From: Kosakonia sacchari SP1
Lineage (GTDB): Bacteria; Pseudomonadota; Gammaproteobacteria; Enterobacterales; Enterobacteriaceae
Reading direction: 5' to 3'
DNA: 64,000 bases
Assembly: GCF_000300455.3 (NCBI RefSeq)
Contig: NZ_CP007215.2
Coordinates: 2,542,001 to 2,606,000, forward strand
Position numbers and translations under genes: made by a program. Below are positions 57,158 through 64,000 of the stretch, in pieces. Under the pieces are notes generated by a model. It did not search any database. It was not told the origin of the DNA and saw only the letters and a list, made by a program, of their open reading frames with translations. Within the stretch, counting starts at the first letter, position 1, and every line of letters begins with the position of its first letter.

Positions 57158-57370
57158 CGTCGGATCTCCATTTCACAGGCCGGAGGGGTTATCCCCAATA
57201 TCAAATTTAAATGCCCGGTTTGCAGCAGCCAAAAGTTTTTATTTACCACATTCTGCCCGGGTCAACGTATGCCTCACGGGGCCATTTGCTCGGTTTGTGG
57301 CGCAAGACTTACAGCCAGATCCTGTATACCCGCACTACGAAGAAGGCGGTGGCCAAAACAAGTGTTATAG
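57158..57370 (+). pseudogene. Zinc-ribbon reading frame without a start codon
   Basis: An open frame of 70 codons encodes KCPVCSSQK ... GAICSVCGARL, two CxxC pairs about 30 residues apart, typical of a small zinc-ribbon protein. No ATG, GTG or TTG precedes the first pair in frame, but GGAGGGG stands before ATC codons at 57191. After the second pair the sequence becomes basic and unconserved-looking. It is probably a decayed gene; a non-standard start is possible. Confidence 0.4.
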
Positions 57371-57396
57371 GAAGGGCCTCATTTGAGGCCCTTTTA
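57371..57396 (+). terminator. Hairpin between zinc-ribbon frame and GvpU-like gene
   Basis: GGGCCTCA / TGAGGCCC with a short loop is followed by TTTTAATTT on the plus strand. It supports an earlier plus-strand transcript across the zinc-ribbon frame. Confidence 0.75.
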
Positions 57397-57407
57397 ATTT
57401 CCTTTAT

Positions 57408-57836
57408 TCAGGCGTTTTTCGCTTTTCCTAAAGAAAAGCCGCTCACTTTCGCAATATGAACGCGCAATATTGTCCCTTTTACGCTCATCCAACCGCCAGT
57501 TCCCGTCATCCACGACGGATCTTTAATATGCAAATAATTAAGCGGAATATCGTGTCCCTCTTCAACGCGATAATCATTAGCCAGATCATCAAAGAAAAGC
57601 GCGATGGAATTTTTTAGCGACGCATCATCTCCCTGAATGGCTCGAATAGATTTCGCGGTATATAACGCATATTCCTGCCCGGATACGAGTTCACCCGCCA
57701 CTACCTGACCGCCGACAACCAGCGTCACCACCATACCCGCGCCGAGATTGGCACAGGAGACCAGATGCGATAAAGCGCTATCCTGGGTGCTCACCGTGGG
57801 AGCGGCCGTTTCTGAGACTTCACGTTCATTTGCCAT
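57408..57836 (-). CDS. GvpU-like protein
   Basis: A 142-residue protein that resembles the gas-vesicle accessory protein GvpU from memory: VVTLVVGGQVVAGELVSGQEY near residues 35-55, LNYLHIKDP, and the C-terminal VSGFSLGKA. No other gas-vesicle gene is in the window, so a vesicle role is doubtful. The start at ATG 57836 follows GCGGAGG. It follows the 72-residue gene, with a terminator-like hairpin between. Confidence 0.65.
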   Translation of the reverse strand: MANEREVSETAAPTVSTQDSALSHLVSCANLGAGMVVTLVVGGQVVAGELVSGQEYALYTAKSIRAIQGDDASLKNSIALFFDDLANDYRVEEGHDIPLNYLHIKDPSWMTGTGGWMSVKGTILRVHIAKVSGFSLGKAKNA

Positions 57837-57858
57837 TTATACCTCCGCGTACCACATG

Positions 57859-57880
57859 AAAAAACCGCCCACGGGCGGTT
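57859..57880 (-). terminator. Hairpin between the 72-residue gene and the GvpU-like gene
   Basis: Read on the minus strand, AACCGCCC / GGGCGGTT is followed by six T. It would reduce read-through into the GvpU-like gene 23 bases further on. Confidence 0.85.
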
Positions 57881-57885
57881 GTTGA

Positions 57886-58104
57886 TCAGTAAAATTTCCG
57901 GATGGCTTGTTCAGTTTCCTGCTGGCTGACCAGGTCAGAAAATCGGGCAACGAGGAAGGTTTCTCCGTCAAGCTCCCAGGGTTCAATTGGGATTTCAAGA
58001 AAAGAGCTTTGCTCATTTTTAAACGTGACCGATTTTGCATTATCTTCCACGGTCACGTTTTCAACCTTACCACCGGCGCGTATTACCACTACATTTTTGG
58101 TCAT
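57886..58104 (-). CDS. Hypothetical 72-residue protein
   Basis: A small protein beginning MTKNVVVIRAGG, with alternating hydrophobic residues, so mostly beta, and an acidic second half. There is no signal peptide, cysteine or membrane segment. I do not recognise the family. A strong GAGGTAACCGAC site precedes the ATG. It is followed by a terminator and the GvpU-like gene. Confidence 0.7.
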   Translation of the reverse strand: MTKNVVVIRAGGKVENVTVEDNAKSVTFKNEQSSFLEIPIEPWELDGETFLVARFSDLVSQQETEQAIRKFY

Positions 58105-58314
58105 GTCGGTTACCTCAGTTGCTTAAATAGCACTCGACATTAGCACAGCCACTTTCTCAATGCCTGCGTAATGCCACAGAATGTTAAGCCGTAAAATCAG
58201 GTTCTTTAATTTGGCTTAATGAGAGGGATAACGCTATGCCAGGAAGTGTGAACCAGCCCGCAATTTAATAAATGAAGTGGGTAAAAACAGGGATTTGAGG
58301 CGCGGTGATTTAAG

Positions 58315-58500
58315 AAAAACGCCAGAGGCCTTTAAGAAAAAAAGCCTCTGGCGATACAGATTTCGGTGATGCCGGGTGCCTCCCGGTGAGTCTGCTCCAG
58401 CCCGCAGAACCCGCTTTCACCCCAAAAAGGCATGACTGGTAGCCCCTCCGCGCAGGGGGATTCATCACCACGTCCACGGTATTTGCCGGGCATATTCAGG
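58315..58500 (-). ncRNA. Hairpin-rich segment, possible prophage C4-like RNA
   Basis: The 443 bases between the 72-residue gene and dcp hold no supportable protein gene. Read on the minus strand, the segment has GC-rich hairpins, including CCGGGAGGCACCCGG at 58386-58372, and ends at a 10-bp stem (CGCCAGAGGC / GCCTCTGGCG, 58353-58320) with TTTTT. The GGGAGGCACCCGG part reminds me of the C4-type antisense RNAs of enterobacterial prophages, a weak match from memory. It could instead be the dcp transcript's 3' end. Confidence 0.35.
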
Positions 58501-58547
58501 TCAATGCTCTGGCGGGTTATGTAAGTTTTTAAAGCAATTTTCTCGCG

Positions 58548-60593
58548 CTATTCACTCAATCCCCGGTTTTTCAGCATCGGTTCGATCGCAGGATCGTGAC
58601 CGCGCCACTGGCGATAAAGCGCAGCCAAATCTTCGCTGTTGCCACGGGATAAAATTGCCTCACGGAACTTCTGCCCGTTTTCACGCGTTAATCCGCCCTG
58701 CTCCACAAACCACTGGTAACCATCGTCCGCCAGCATTTGCGTCCACAGATAAGCGTAATAACCAGCCGCATAACCGCCGCCGAAAATATGGGCAAAATAG
58801 CTGCTGCGATACCGCGGCGGAACCGCTGCCAAATCGAGATGCTCTTTGCGCAGCGCTTGCGCCTCAAAACTCTCCACATCGCTTACGTTCTCGCCGTCCG
58901 CCAGCGCATGCCAGTTCATATCCAGCAGCGCTGCGCTCAACAGTTCGGTCATGTCGTAACCTTTATTAAACTGTGTGGCGCGCAACATCTTCTCGCGCAG
59001 TACCTCCGGCATCGGTTCACCGCTTTGGTAATGGCGCGCATAGCGGGTAAACACCTGCGGCTGGCTGGCCCAGTGTTCATTGATTTGCGACGGGAACTCG
59101 ACAAAATCACGCGGCGTATTGGTGCCGGAGAGGCTGGCGTATCGCTGGCTGGCGAACAGCCCGTGCAGGGTGTGACCAAATTCATGGAACAGCGTAATGA
59201 CGTCATCCCACGAAAGCAACGCCGTCTGTCCGGCTGCGGGTTTCTGGTAATTACAGACGTTGTAAATCACCGGTTGTGTGCCATTGAGCGTTGACTGTTC
59301 GACAAAATTGCCCATCCATGCACCACCGCTTTTTGAGTCGCGGGCGAAATAATCACCGTAGAACAGCGCTAATCCAGCACCATCCGCGTCAAAAATTTCC
59401 CATACGCGAACATCCGGGTGATAGACAGGAATATCAAACCGTTCAGTAAAACGAAGACCAAACAGCTCACTCGCGGTCCAAAAAACGCCCTCGGTAAGCA
59501 CGGTATTGAGCGCAAAATACGGTTTGATTTGTGATTCATCCAGCGAATATTTCGCCAGACGCACCTGCTCGGCATAAAAAGCCCAGTCCCAGACCTGCGC
59601 GGTAAAACCGCCCTGCTGCGTATCGATAACCTGCTGGATATCGGCCAGCTCTCGCTCGGCACGGGCACGCGCGGCGGGCGCGATATTACGCATGAAATCC
59701 AGCGCCGCCTGCGGCGTTGCCGCCATCTGATCGGCAATCTTCCAGCTGGCAAAATCGGCAAATCCGAGAAGTTTCGCTTGCGTCGCGCGTAACTGCACAA
59801 GGCGTAACACAATAGCGCGAGTGTCGTTGGCATCCCCTTTTTGCGTGCGCAACCAGCTCGCGTTAAACAGATTTTCACGCGTCTGGCGATCGCGCAGCGC
59901 CGCCAGCGCCGGTTGCTGGGTGGTATTCAACAGCGATAACAACCAGCGGTTTTCCAGCCCTTTGGCTTTTGCTGCCTCGGCAGCAATGGCAATCTCTTCT
60001 GCACTCAAACCATCAAGCTGATGGGCATAATCCACCACCAGCCCACCGGCTTTATCCGCCGCCAGCAGACGCTGGTTAAACTGGCTCGTCAAAGTGGCTG
60101 ATTCGGTGTTCAGCGCTTTCAGCGTCGCTTTGTCCTGCGCACTCAGCGTCGCGCCCGCCAGCATAAAACGCTGATAGGTGTTTTCCACCAGACGCAAGGA
60201 TTCGGCATCCAGAGACAGCGTGTCGCGCCGCTTCCATACCGCTTCCACGCGGGCAAACAGGGTATCGTCGAGGTAAATATCGTTCGCCAGCTCTGCCAGT
60301 TCAGTTGAAAACGCCTCATCCAGCTGTTGTAAAAAGTCATTGGTATGGGCCGATGTCATGGCAAAAAAGACACTGGTGACATAGGTGAGCAGCGCGCCGC
60401 TACGCTCCAGAGCCAACAAGGTGTTGTCGAAATCCGCTGGCGCAGGATCCTGCGTAATAGCGGCGATTTCAGCGCGTTTTTGCCGTACTCCTTCATCAAA
60501 CGCCGGGCGGTAATGCTCCTGATTAATGACATCAAACGGCGGCGCCTGGTAAGGCAGTGTGCTGGCAGAAAAGAAAGGATTCGTGACCGACAT
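58548..60593 (-). CDS. dcp: Dcp, dipeptidyl carboxypeptidase
   Basis: A 681-residue M3-family zinc metallopeptidase that removes dipeptides from peptide C-termini. The zinc motif HEFGH starts at H470, the same position as in E. coli Dcp, and the third ligand glutamate lies about 25 residues further on. There is no signal peptide. It is divergent from ydfG, as in E. coli. Confidence 0.95.
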   Translation of the reverse strand: MSVTNPFFSASTLPYQAPPFDVINQEHYRPAFDEGVRQKRAEIAAITQDPAPADFDNTLLALERSGALLTYVTSVFFAMTSAHTNDFLQQLDEAFSTELAELANDIYLDDTLFARVEAVWKRRDTLSLDAESLRLVENTYQRFMLAGATLSAQDKATLKALNTESATLTSQFNQRLLAADKAGGLVVDYAHQLDGLSAEEIAIAAEAAKAKGLENRWLLSLLNTTQQPALAALRDRQTRENLFNASWLRTQKGDANDTRAIVLRLVQLRATQAKLLGFADFASWKIADQMAATPQAALDFMRNIAPAARARAERELADIQQVIDTQQGGFTAQVWDWAFYAEQVRLAKYSLDESQIKPYFALNTVLTEGVFWTASELFGLRFTERFDIPVYHPDVRVWEIFDADGAGLALFYGDYFARDSKSGGAWMGNFVEQSTLNGTQPVIYNVCNYQKPAAGQTALLSWDDVITLFHEFGHTLHGLFASQRYASLSGTNTPRDFVEFPSQINEHWASQPQVFTRYARHYQSGEPMPEVLREKMLRATQFNKGYDMTELLSAALLDMNWHALADGENVSDVESFEAQALRKEHLDLAAVPPRYRSSYFAHIFGGGYAAGYYAYLWTQMLADDGYQWFVEQGGLTRENGQKFREAILSRGNSEDLAALYRQWRGHDPAIEPMLKNRGLSE

Positions 60594-60778
60594 ATTTCGC
60601 TCCTGAATGCGTGATTCATCTCAGAGTAGGCATCCGCCGCGCGCATCGCAATCATTTCTCTGCTTTTGCGCATGAGCTGGCGTTTTTTGCCACACTGTAT
60701 GCGGGATAAGTTGTGTTACCGCTATAAAGCGGTGCATGCTATGTCGCTACACCACAAAAAGCGTTGAGGAACAGTGAG

Positions 60779-61528
60779 ATGATTATTCTGGTTACCGGGG
60801 CAACCGCGGGTTTTGGCGAAGGTATTACCCGCCGTTTTATTCAGAACGGCCATAAAGTGATTGCCACAGGCCGCCGTCAGGAACGTTTGCAGGAACTGAA
60901 GGACGAACTGGGCGATAACCTCTATACCGCACAACTGGACGTGCGCAACCGCGCGGCGATTGAAGAGTTTATCTCTGCCCTGCCTACCGCATGGCGCGAA
61001 ATTGATGTATTGGTTAACAACGCAGGTCTGGCGTTGGGTCTGGAGCCGGCACATAAAGCGAATGTCGATGACTGGGAAACCATGATCGACACCAATAATA
61101 AAGGTCTGGTGTATATGACGCGCGCGGTGCTGCCGGGCATGGTTGAGCGTAATCGCGGCCACATCATCAATATCGGTTCCACCGCCGGTAGCTGGCCTTA
61201 TGCAGGCGGCAACGTCTACGGCGCGAGCAAAGCCTTTGTGCGACAATTCAGCCTCAACTTACGTACCGATCTCAGCGGCACCGCCGTGCGCGTGACCAAT
61301 ATCGAGCCGGGTCTGGTGGGCGGCACGGAGTTTTCAAATGTGCGCTTTAAAGGCGACGACGCGAAAGCCGGGAAAACTTACGAGAACACTACTGCGCTGA
61401 CGCCGGAAGACGTTACCGAAGCGGTGTGGTGGGTCGCCACGTTGCCGAAGCATGTCAATATCAACACCCTCGAAATGATGCCGGTCAGCCAGACATATGC
61501 CGGTCTTAGCGTGCATCGCGAAGGGTAA
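60779..61528 (+). CDS. ydfG: YdfG, NADP-dependent 3-hydroxy acid dehydrogenase
   Basis: A 249-residue SDR matching E. coli YdfG nearly throughout. TGATAGFGEGI is the nucleotide loop and the catalytic pair is in YGASKAF. It oxidises serine, allo-threonine and malonic semialdehyde-related 3-hydroxy acids. The start at ATG 60779 follows GAGGAACAG; ATG 60764 would add five residues. Confidence 0.94.
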   Translation: MIILVTGATAGFGEGITRRFIQNGHKVIATGRRQERLQELKDELGDNLYTAQLDVRNRAAIEEFISALPTAWREIDVLVNNAGLALGLEPAHKANVDDWETMIDTNNKGLVYMTRAVLPGMVERNRGHIINIGSTAGSWPYAGGNVYGASKAFVRQFSLNLRTDLSGTAVRVTNIEPGLVGGTEFSNVRFKGDDAKAGKTYENTTALTPEDVTEAVWWVATLPKHVNINTLEMMPVSQTYAGLSVHREG

Positions 61529-61617
61529 TTTCCCCGCCCGGCCTGCGGGCCGGGTATGGGATGTGCGTTAAATTAATGGTATGGTAGACAGGTTAACCCT
61601 TTAAAAAGTAAGAGCGA

Positions 61618-62304
61618 ATGGCCGCTGAAACGCAACTCAACCCTACACAGCCCGTCAATCAACAAATTTACCGCATCTTACGGCGGGACATCGTTCATTG
61701 CCTGATCCCACCGGGCACGCCGTTGTCGGAAAAAGAGGTGTCGGTGCGCTTTGATGTCTCACGCCAGCCGGTACGCGAAGCCTTTATTAAACTTGCAGAA
61801 AACGGCTTGATCCAAATCCGCCCGCAGCGCGGTAGCTACGTCAATAAAATCTCCATGATGCAGGTGCGTAACGGCTGTTTTGTTCGTCAGGCCATTGAGT
61901 GCGCCGTCGCCCGCCGCGCCGCAACGATGATTGACGACAGCGCCTGTTACCAGCTGGAGCAAAACCTTAATCAGCAGCGCACCGCGATTGAGCGTAAGCA
62001 ACTGAATGACTTTTTTGAGCTGGATGATAATTTCCACCAGAAGCTGGCGCTCATCGCCGACTGCCAGTTAGCGTGGGACACTATCGAAAATATTAAAGCG
62101 ACCATCGACCGTGTGCGTTATATGAGTCTTGATCATGTTTCGCCGCCAGAGATGCTGCTGCGCCAGCACATCGATATTTTCTCCGCACTGGAAAAACGCG
62201 ATGCCGACGCCGTTGATCGCGCCATGACGCTGCATTTGCAGGAAATCAGCGAGTCAGTAAAAACCATTCGCCAGGAAAACCGCGACTGGTTCAGCGAAGA
62301 GTAA
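61618..62304 (+). CDS. ydfH: YdfH (RspR), GntR/FadR-type regulator
   Basis: A 228-residue regulator. The winged helix is at residues ~15-75 ([24 protein letters not shown]) and an FCD effector domain follows. E. coli YdfH (RspR) represses rspAB. The first codon follows AAGAGCGA. rspAB is not in this window. Confidence 0.92.
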   Translation: MAAETQLNPTQPVNQQIYRILRRDIVHCLIPPGTPLSEKEVSVRFDVSRQPVREAFIKLAENGLIQIRPQRGSYVNKISMMQVRNGCFVRQAIECAVARRAATMIDDSACYQLEQNLNQQRTAIERKQLNDFFELDDNFHQKLALIADCQLAWDTIENIKATIDRVRYMSLDHVSPPEMLLRQHIDIFSALEKRDADAVDRAMTLHLQEISESVKTIRQENRDWFSEE

Positions 62305-62361
62305 TTTTTCCCCTTCTTATCTCCGCCAGGTCACATTTTTTTCGCGCAAAAAAGTGTGACT

Positions 62362-62375
62362 TTGATCAAAAACAA
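62362..62375 (+). promoter_or_regulatory. FNR site of ydfZ
   Basis: TTGAT-N4-AACAA matches the FNR consensus TTGAT-N4-ATCAA at 9 of 10 bases. A -10 (TATTTA) lies near 62397-62402, which puts the site close to -41.5, the class II position. ydfZ is an FNR-activated gene in E. coli. Confidence 0.7.
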
Positions 62376-62471
62376 AAACTCATGAGCTCAGGGGCGTATT
62401 TATAAGGCGTCCATTTCGGGGACATCTTCTGCCCCGTTTCGTTTTGCGGATTTCAATAAGGAGAAACCACC

Positions 62472-62675
62472 ATGATGACGTATGATCGTAACCGTAACGC
62501 TATCACCACCGGTACGCGCGTGATGATTAATGGCACTGGCCGCACTGGCAAAATCGTCGCGATTCACGCCGAGGGGTTAAACCCCGCGCAACTGCGCCGT
62601 AGCAAAACGGTGGAAGTGGAAGGCTGCGAAGGTAAATTCGAACCGGTTGAATTGATTCGTCTTGGCTTACACTAA
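62472..62675 (+). CDS. ydfZ: YdfZ, FNR-regulated selenium-associated protein
   Basis: A 67-residue protein matching E. coli YdfZ ([12 protein letters not shown] ... [17 protein letters not shown]). E. coli YdfZ binds selenium through its cysteine, which is kept here. It is made anaerobically under FNR. The start follows AAGGAGAAACC. Confidence 0.92.
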   Translation: MMTYDRNRNAITTGTRVMINGTGRTGKIVAIHAEGLNPAQLRRSKTVEVEGCEGKFEPVELIRLGLH

Positions 62676-62694
62676 GCATTAAAAATGCGTGTGG

Positions 62695-62723
62695 TAAAAA
62701 AGAATGCCGCCATGGCGGCATTC
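62695..62723 (-). terminator. Terminator between ydfZ and ydfI
   Basis: A GAATGCCGCC / GGCGGCATTC stem is followed on the minus strand by CTTTTTTACC, so it chiefly ends ydfI. Confidence 0.8.
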
Positions 62724-62754
62724 ACTGTTTATATACTGGATTAAATGCTCGCAG

Positions 62755-64000
62755 TTAAAGTGCTGCAGCGTACTGCGCCACTGTGGCTTTCGCGCCTTTA
62801 TCCAGCAATGTCAAATAGGCTTTTTTCACCTGAGCCACAAAGGTCGCATCTTTCGGCAATTCATTGCCAAAAATCGCCTCAATTCCAAGCAATGCATGCA
62901 CGCGGGCTTCACCTTGCGCGCTGTTGTTAACCGCGTTCTGGATCACTGTCAGCAACGGATCGCACACTTCGATCGCTTTCCCCTGCTCGTCGACGCCGCC
63001 GACATAACGCATCCAGCCAGCAATCCCCAGCGCCAGCAGAGAGAAATCACGCTGATGCACTAAATGCCAGCGCACAGAATCCAGCATACGCTGCGGCAGT
63101 TTCTGGCTACCGTCCATGGCGATCTGCCAGGTGCGGTGACGCAATGCGGTATTGCTGTAACGCGCGATCAGCAGATCGGCGTAATGCGCCAGATCCACGC
63201 CCTGCACTTTCAGTGTTGGTGCCTGCTCTTTCAACATCAACGCGTGTGCGGCGCGACGGTAGTTCTCGTCTTCCATGCACTCATTGATGTGCTGATAACC
63301 GGCCAGATAACCCAAGTACGCCAGGAAGGAGTGGCTGCCGTTCAGCATGCGCAGTTTCATCTCTTCAAACGGCACCACATCCGCCACCAGCTCGGCGCCA
63401 GCTTTTTCCCACGCCGGACGACCCGCGACGAAATTATCTTCAATCACCCACTGGCGGAACGGCTCACAGGCCACGCCCGCAGGATCGCGGACACCGGTCA
63501 GTTGTTCGATTTTATCCAGCGTTTCGGTGGTCACAGCCGGAACAATTCTGTCTACCATGGTTGACGGGAACGTCACATTCGCTTCAATCCAGTCACCTAA
63601 TTCTGCGCTCACCGCGCGCGCGTAAGCGCAGACCACATTGCGGGTGACATGGCCGTTTTCCGGCATGTTGTCGCAGGACATCACGCTGAAAGCCGGTAAA
63701 CCTGCCGCTTTACGGCGCGCCAGGGCTTCCACGACCACGCCCGCGGCCGATTTTGGCTGCTGCGGGTTTTGCAGGTCGCCAACAATTAATGGGTGATCGA
63801 GCATCAGTTTGCCCGTCGCCGGTGAGTGGCAATAGCCTTTCTCGGTGATAGTCAGTGAAACAATGGTAACCTGCGGTTCGCACATGGCGGCGAGCACGGT
63901 TTCCAGGCCATCCACCTGTGCGTGCAGGGCGCGTTTTGCTACGCCCACCACGCGCGCAGTCCACGCATCGGCAGACATTTCCGCCACGGTATAGAGGTTA
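62755..64000 (-). CDS. ydfI: YdfI, mannitol dehydrogenase-family oxidoreductase, 5' end missing
   Basis: The frame continues past the right edge of the window, so the N-terminal part, including the Rossmann start, is missing; about 415 codons remain. They match E. coli YdfI, a UxuB-like D-mannonate/fructuronate oxidoreductase family protein. [12 protein letters not shown] and [16 protein letters not shown] carry the catalytic lysine and asparagine-histidine of the polyol-specific long-chain dehydrogenases. Confidence 0.92.
   Translation of the reverse strand, partial: NLYTVAEMSADAWTARVVGVAKRALHAQVDGLETVLAAMCEPQVTIVSLTITEKGYCHSPATGKLMLDHPLIVGDLQNPQQPKSAAGVVVEALARRKAAGLPAFSVMSCDNMPENGHVTRNVVCAYARAVSAELGDWIEANVTFPSTMVDRIVPAVTTETLDKIEQLTGVRDPAGVACEPFRQWVIEDNFVAGRPAWEKAGAELVADVVPFEEMKLRMLNGSHSFLAYLGYLAGYQHINECMEDENYRRAAHALMLKEQAPTLKVQGVDLAHYADLLIARYSNTALRHRTWQIAMDGSQKLPQRMLDSVRWHLVHQRDFSLLALGIAGWMRYVGGVDEQGKAIEVCDPLLTVIQNAVNNSAQGEARVHALLGIEAIFGNELPKDATFVAQVKKAYLTLLDKGAKATVAQYAAAL

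Noticed and set aside
57211..57459. An 82-codon plus-strand frame starting MPGLQQPKVF
   Set aside because: It overlaps the zinc-ribbon frame out of phase, where the CxxC pairs are the conserved signal, and runs through the terminator.

Overview
The window looks like the chromosome of a nitrogen-fixing member of the Enterobacteriaceae, most likely a Kosakonia or Klebsiella/Enterobacter-type plant-associated strain. The nif proteins are close to the Klebsiella oxytoca M5a1 set in length, order and motifs. The genes to the right of position 22,900 are near-orthologues of Escherichia coli K-12 genes from the uxaB, mar and ydf regions. In Klebsiella the nif cluster sits beside his; here it does not, which favours Kosakonia. 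This is inference from gene content only. No rRNA, tRNA, CRISPR array or complete insertion sequence was recognised.

Positions 1-15,140 hold most of a nif regulon: the end of nifT, then nifY, nifENX, nifUSVWZM, nifF (opposite strand), nifLA and nifBQ. nifHDK and nifJ would lie to the left, outside the window. Sigma-54 promoters (GG-N10-GC) and NifA sites (TGT-N10-ACA) can be read before nifE, nifU and nifB. The nifF/nifL divergent region carries two NtrC-like sites, two sigma-54 promoters and a distal NifA site. NtrC should start nifLA, NifL should restrain NifA in response to oxygen and nitrogen, and NifA should drive the rest.

Positions 15,300-23,900 hold signalling and accessory genes: an EAL-HDOD protein with a degenerate EAL motif, a chemoreceptor, an aldehyde dehydrogenase with a divergent LysR regulator, an AhpD-like protein facing a MocR-type regulator, a possible 34-residue membrane peptide and the bestrophin YneE. 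Positions 24,190-35,980 follow the E. coli uxaB-yneG-glsB-sad-yneJ order, but carry an acetyltransferase, three consecutive diguanylate cyclases, a chemoreceptor and a second acetyltransferase.

Positions 36,129-46,105 form a ten-gene catabolic island absent from the E. coli order. It holds a lactate-dehydrogenase-like enzyme, a DeoR regulator, PdxA2, a DUF1537 acid-sugar kinase, an iron alcohol dehydrogenase, a DapA-family lyase, a sodium:solute symporter, a sialidase-like propeller protein without signal peptide, a YhcH protein and an SDR. The divergent promoter region carries two palindromes built from the same 7-base half-site. This is the best candidate for an undescribed pathway.

Positions 46,150-56,610 hold a PhzF-like protein, sotB, a lipoprotein hydrolase coupled to marC, the marRAB operon with its operator intact, eamA, ydeE, a MetE-like protein behind a MetJ-like operator, and a rhodanese/FtrA divergent pair. 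Next come mgtS and the small RNA MgrR, each with a PhoP-box-like promoter. A short AT-rich islet (57,060-58,550) has a GvpU-like gene, an unknown 72-residue gene and a hairpin-rich stretch. The window ends with dcp, ydfG, ydfH, ydfZ and ydfI (cut by the window end).
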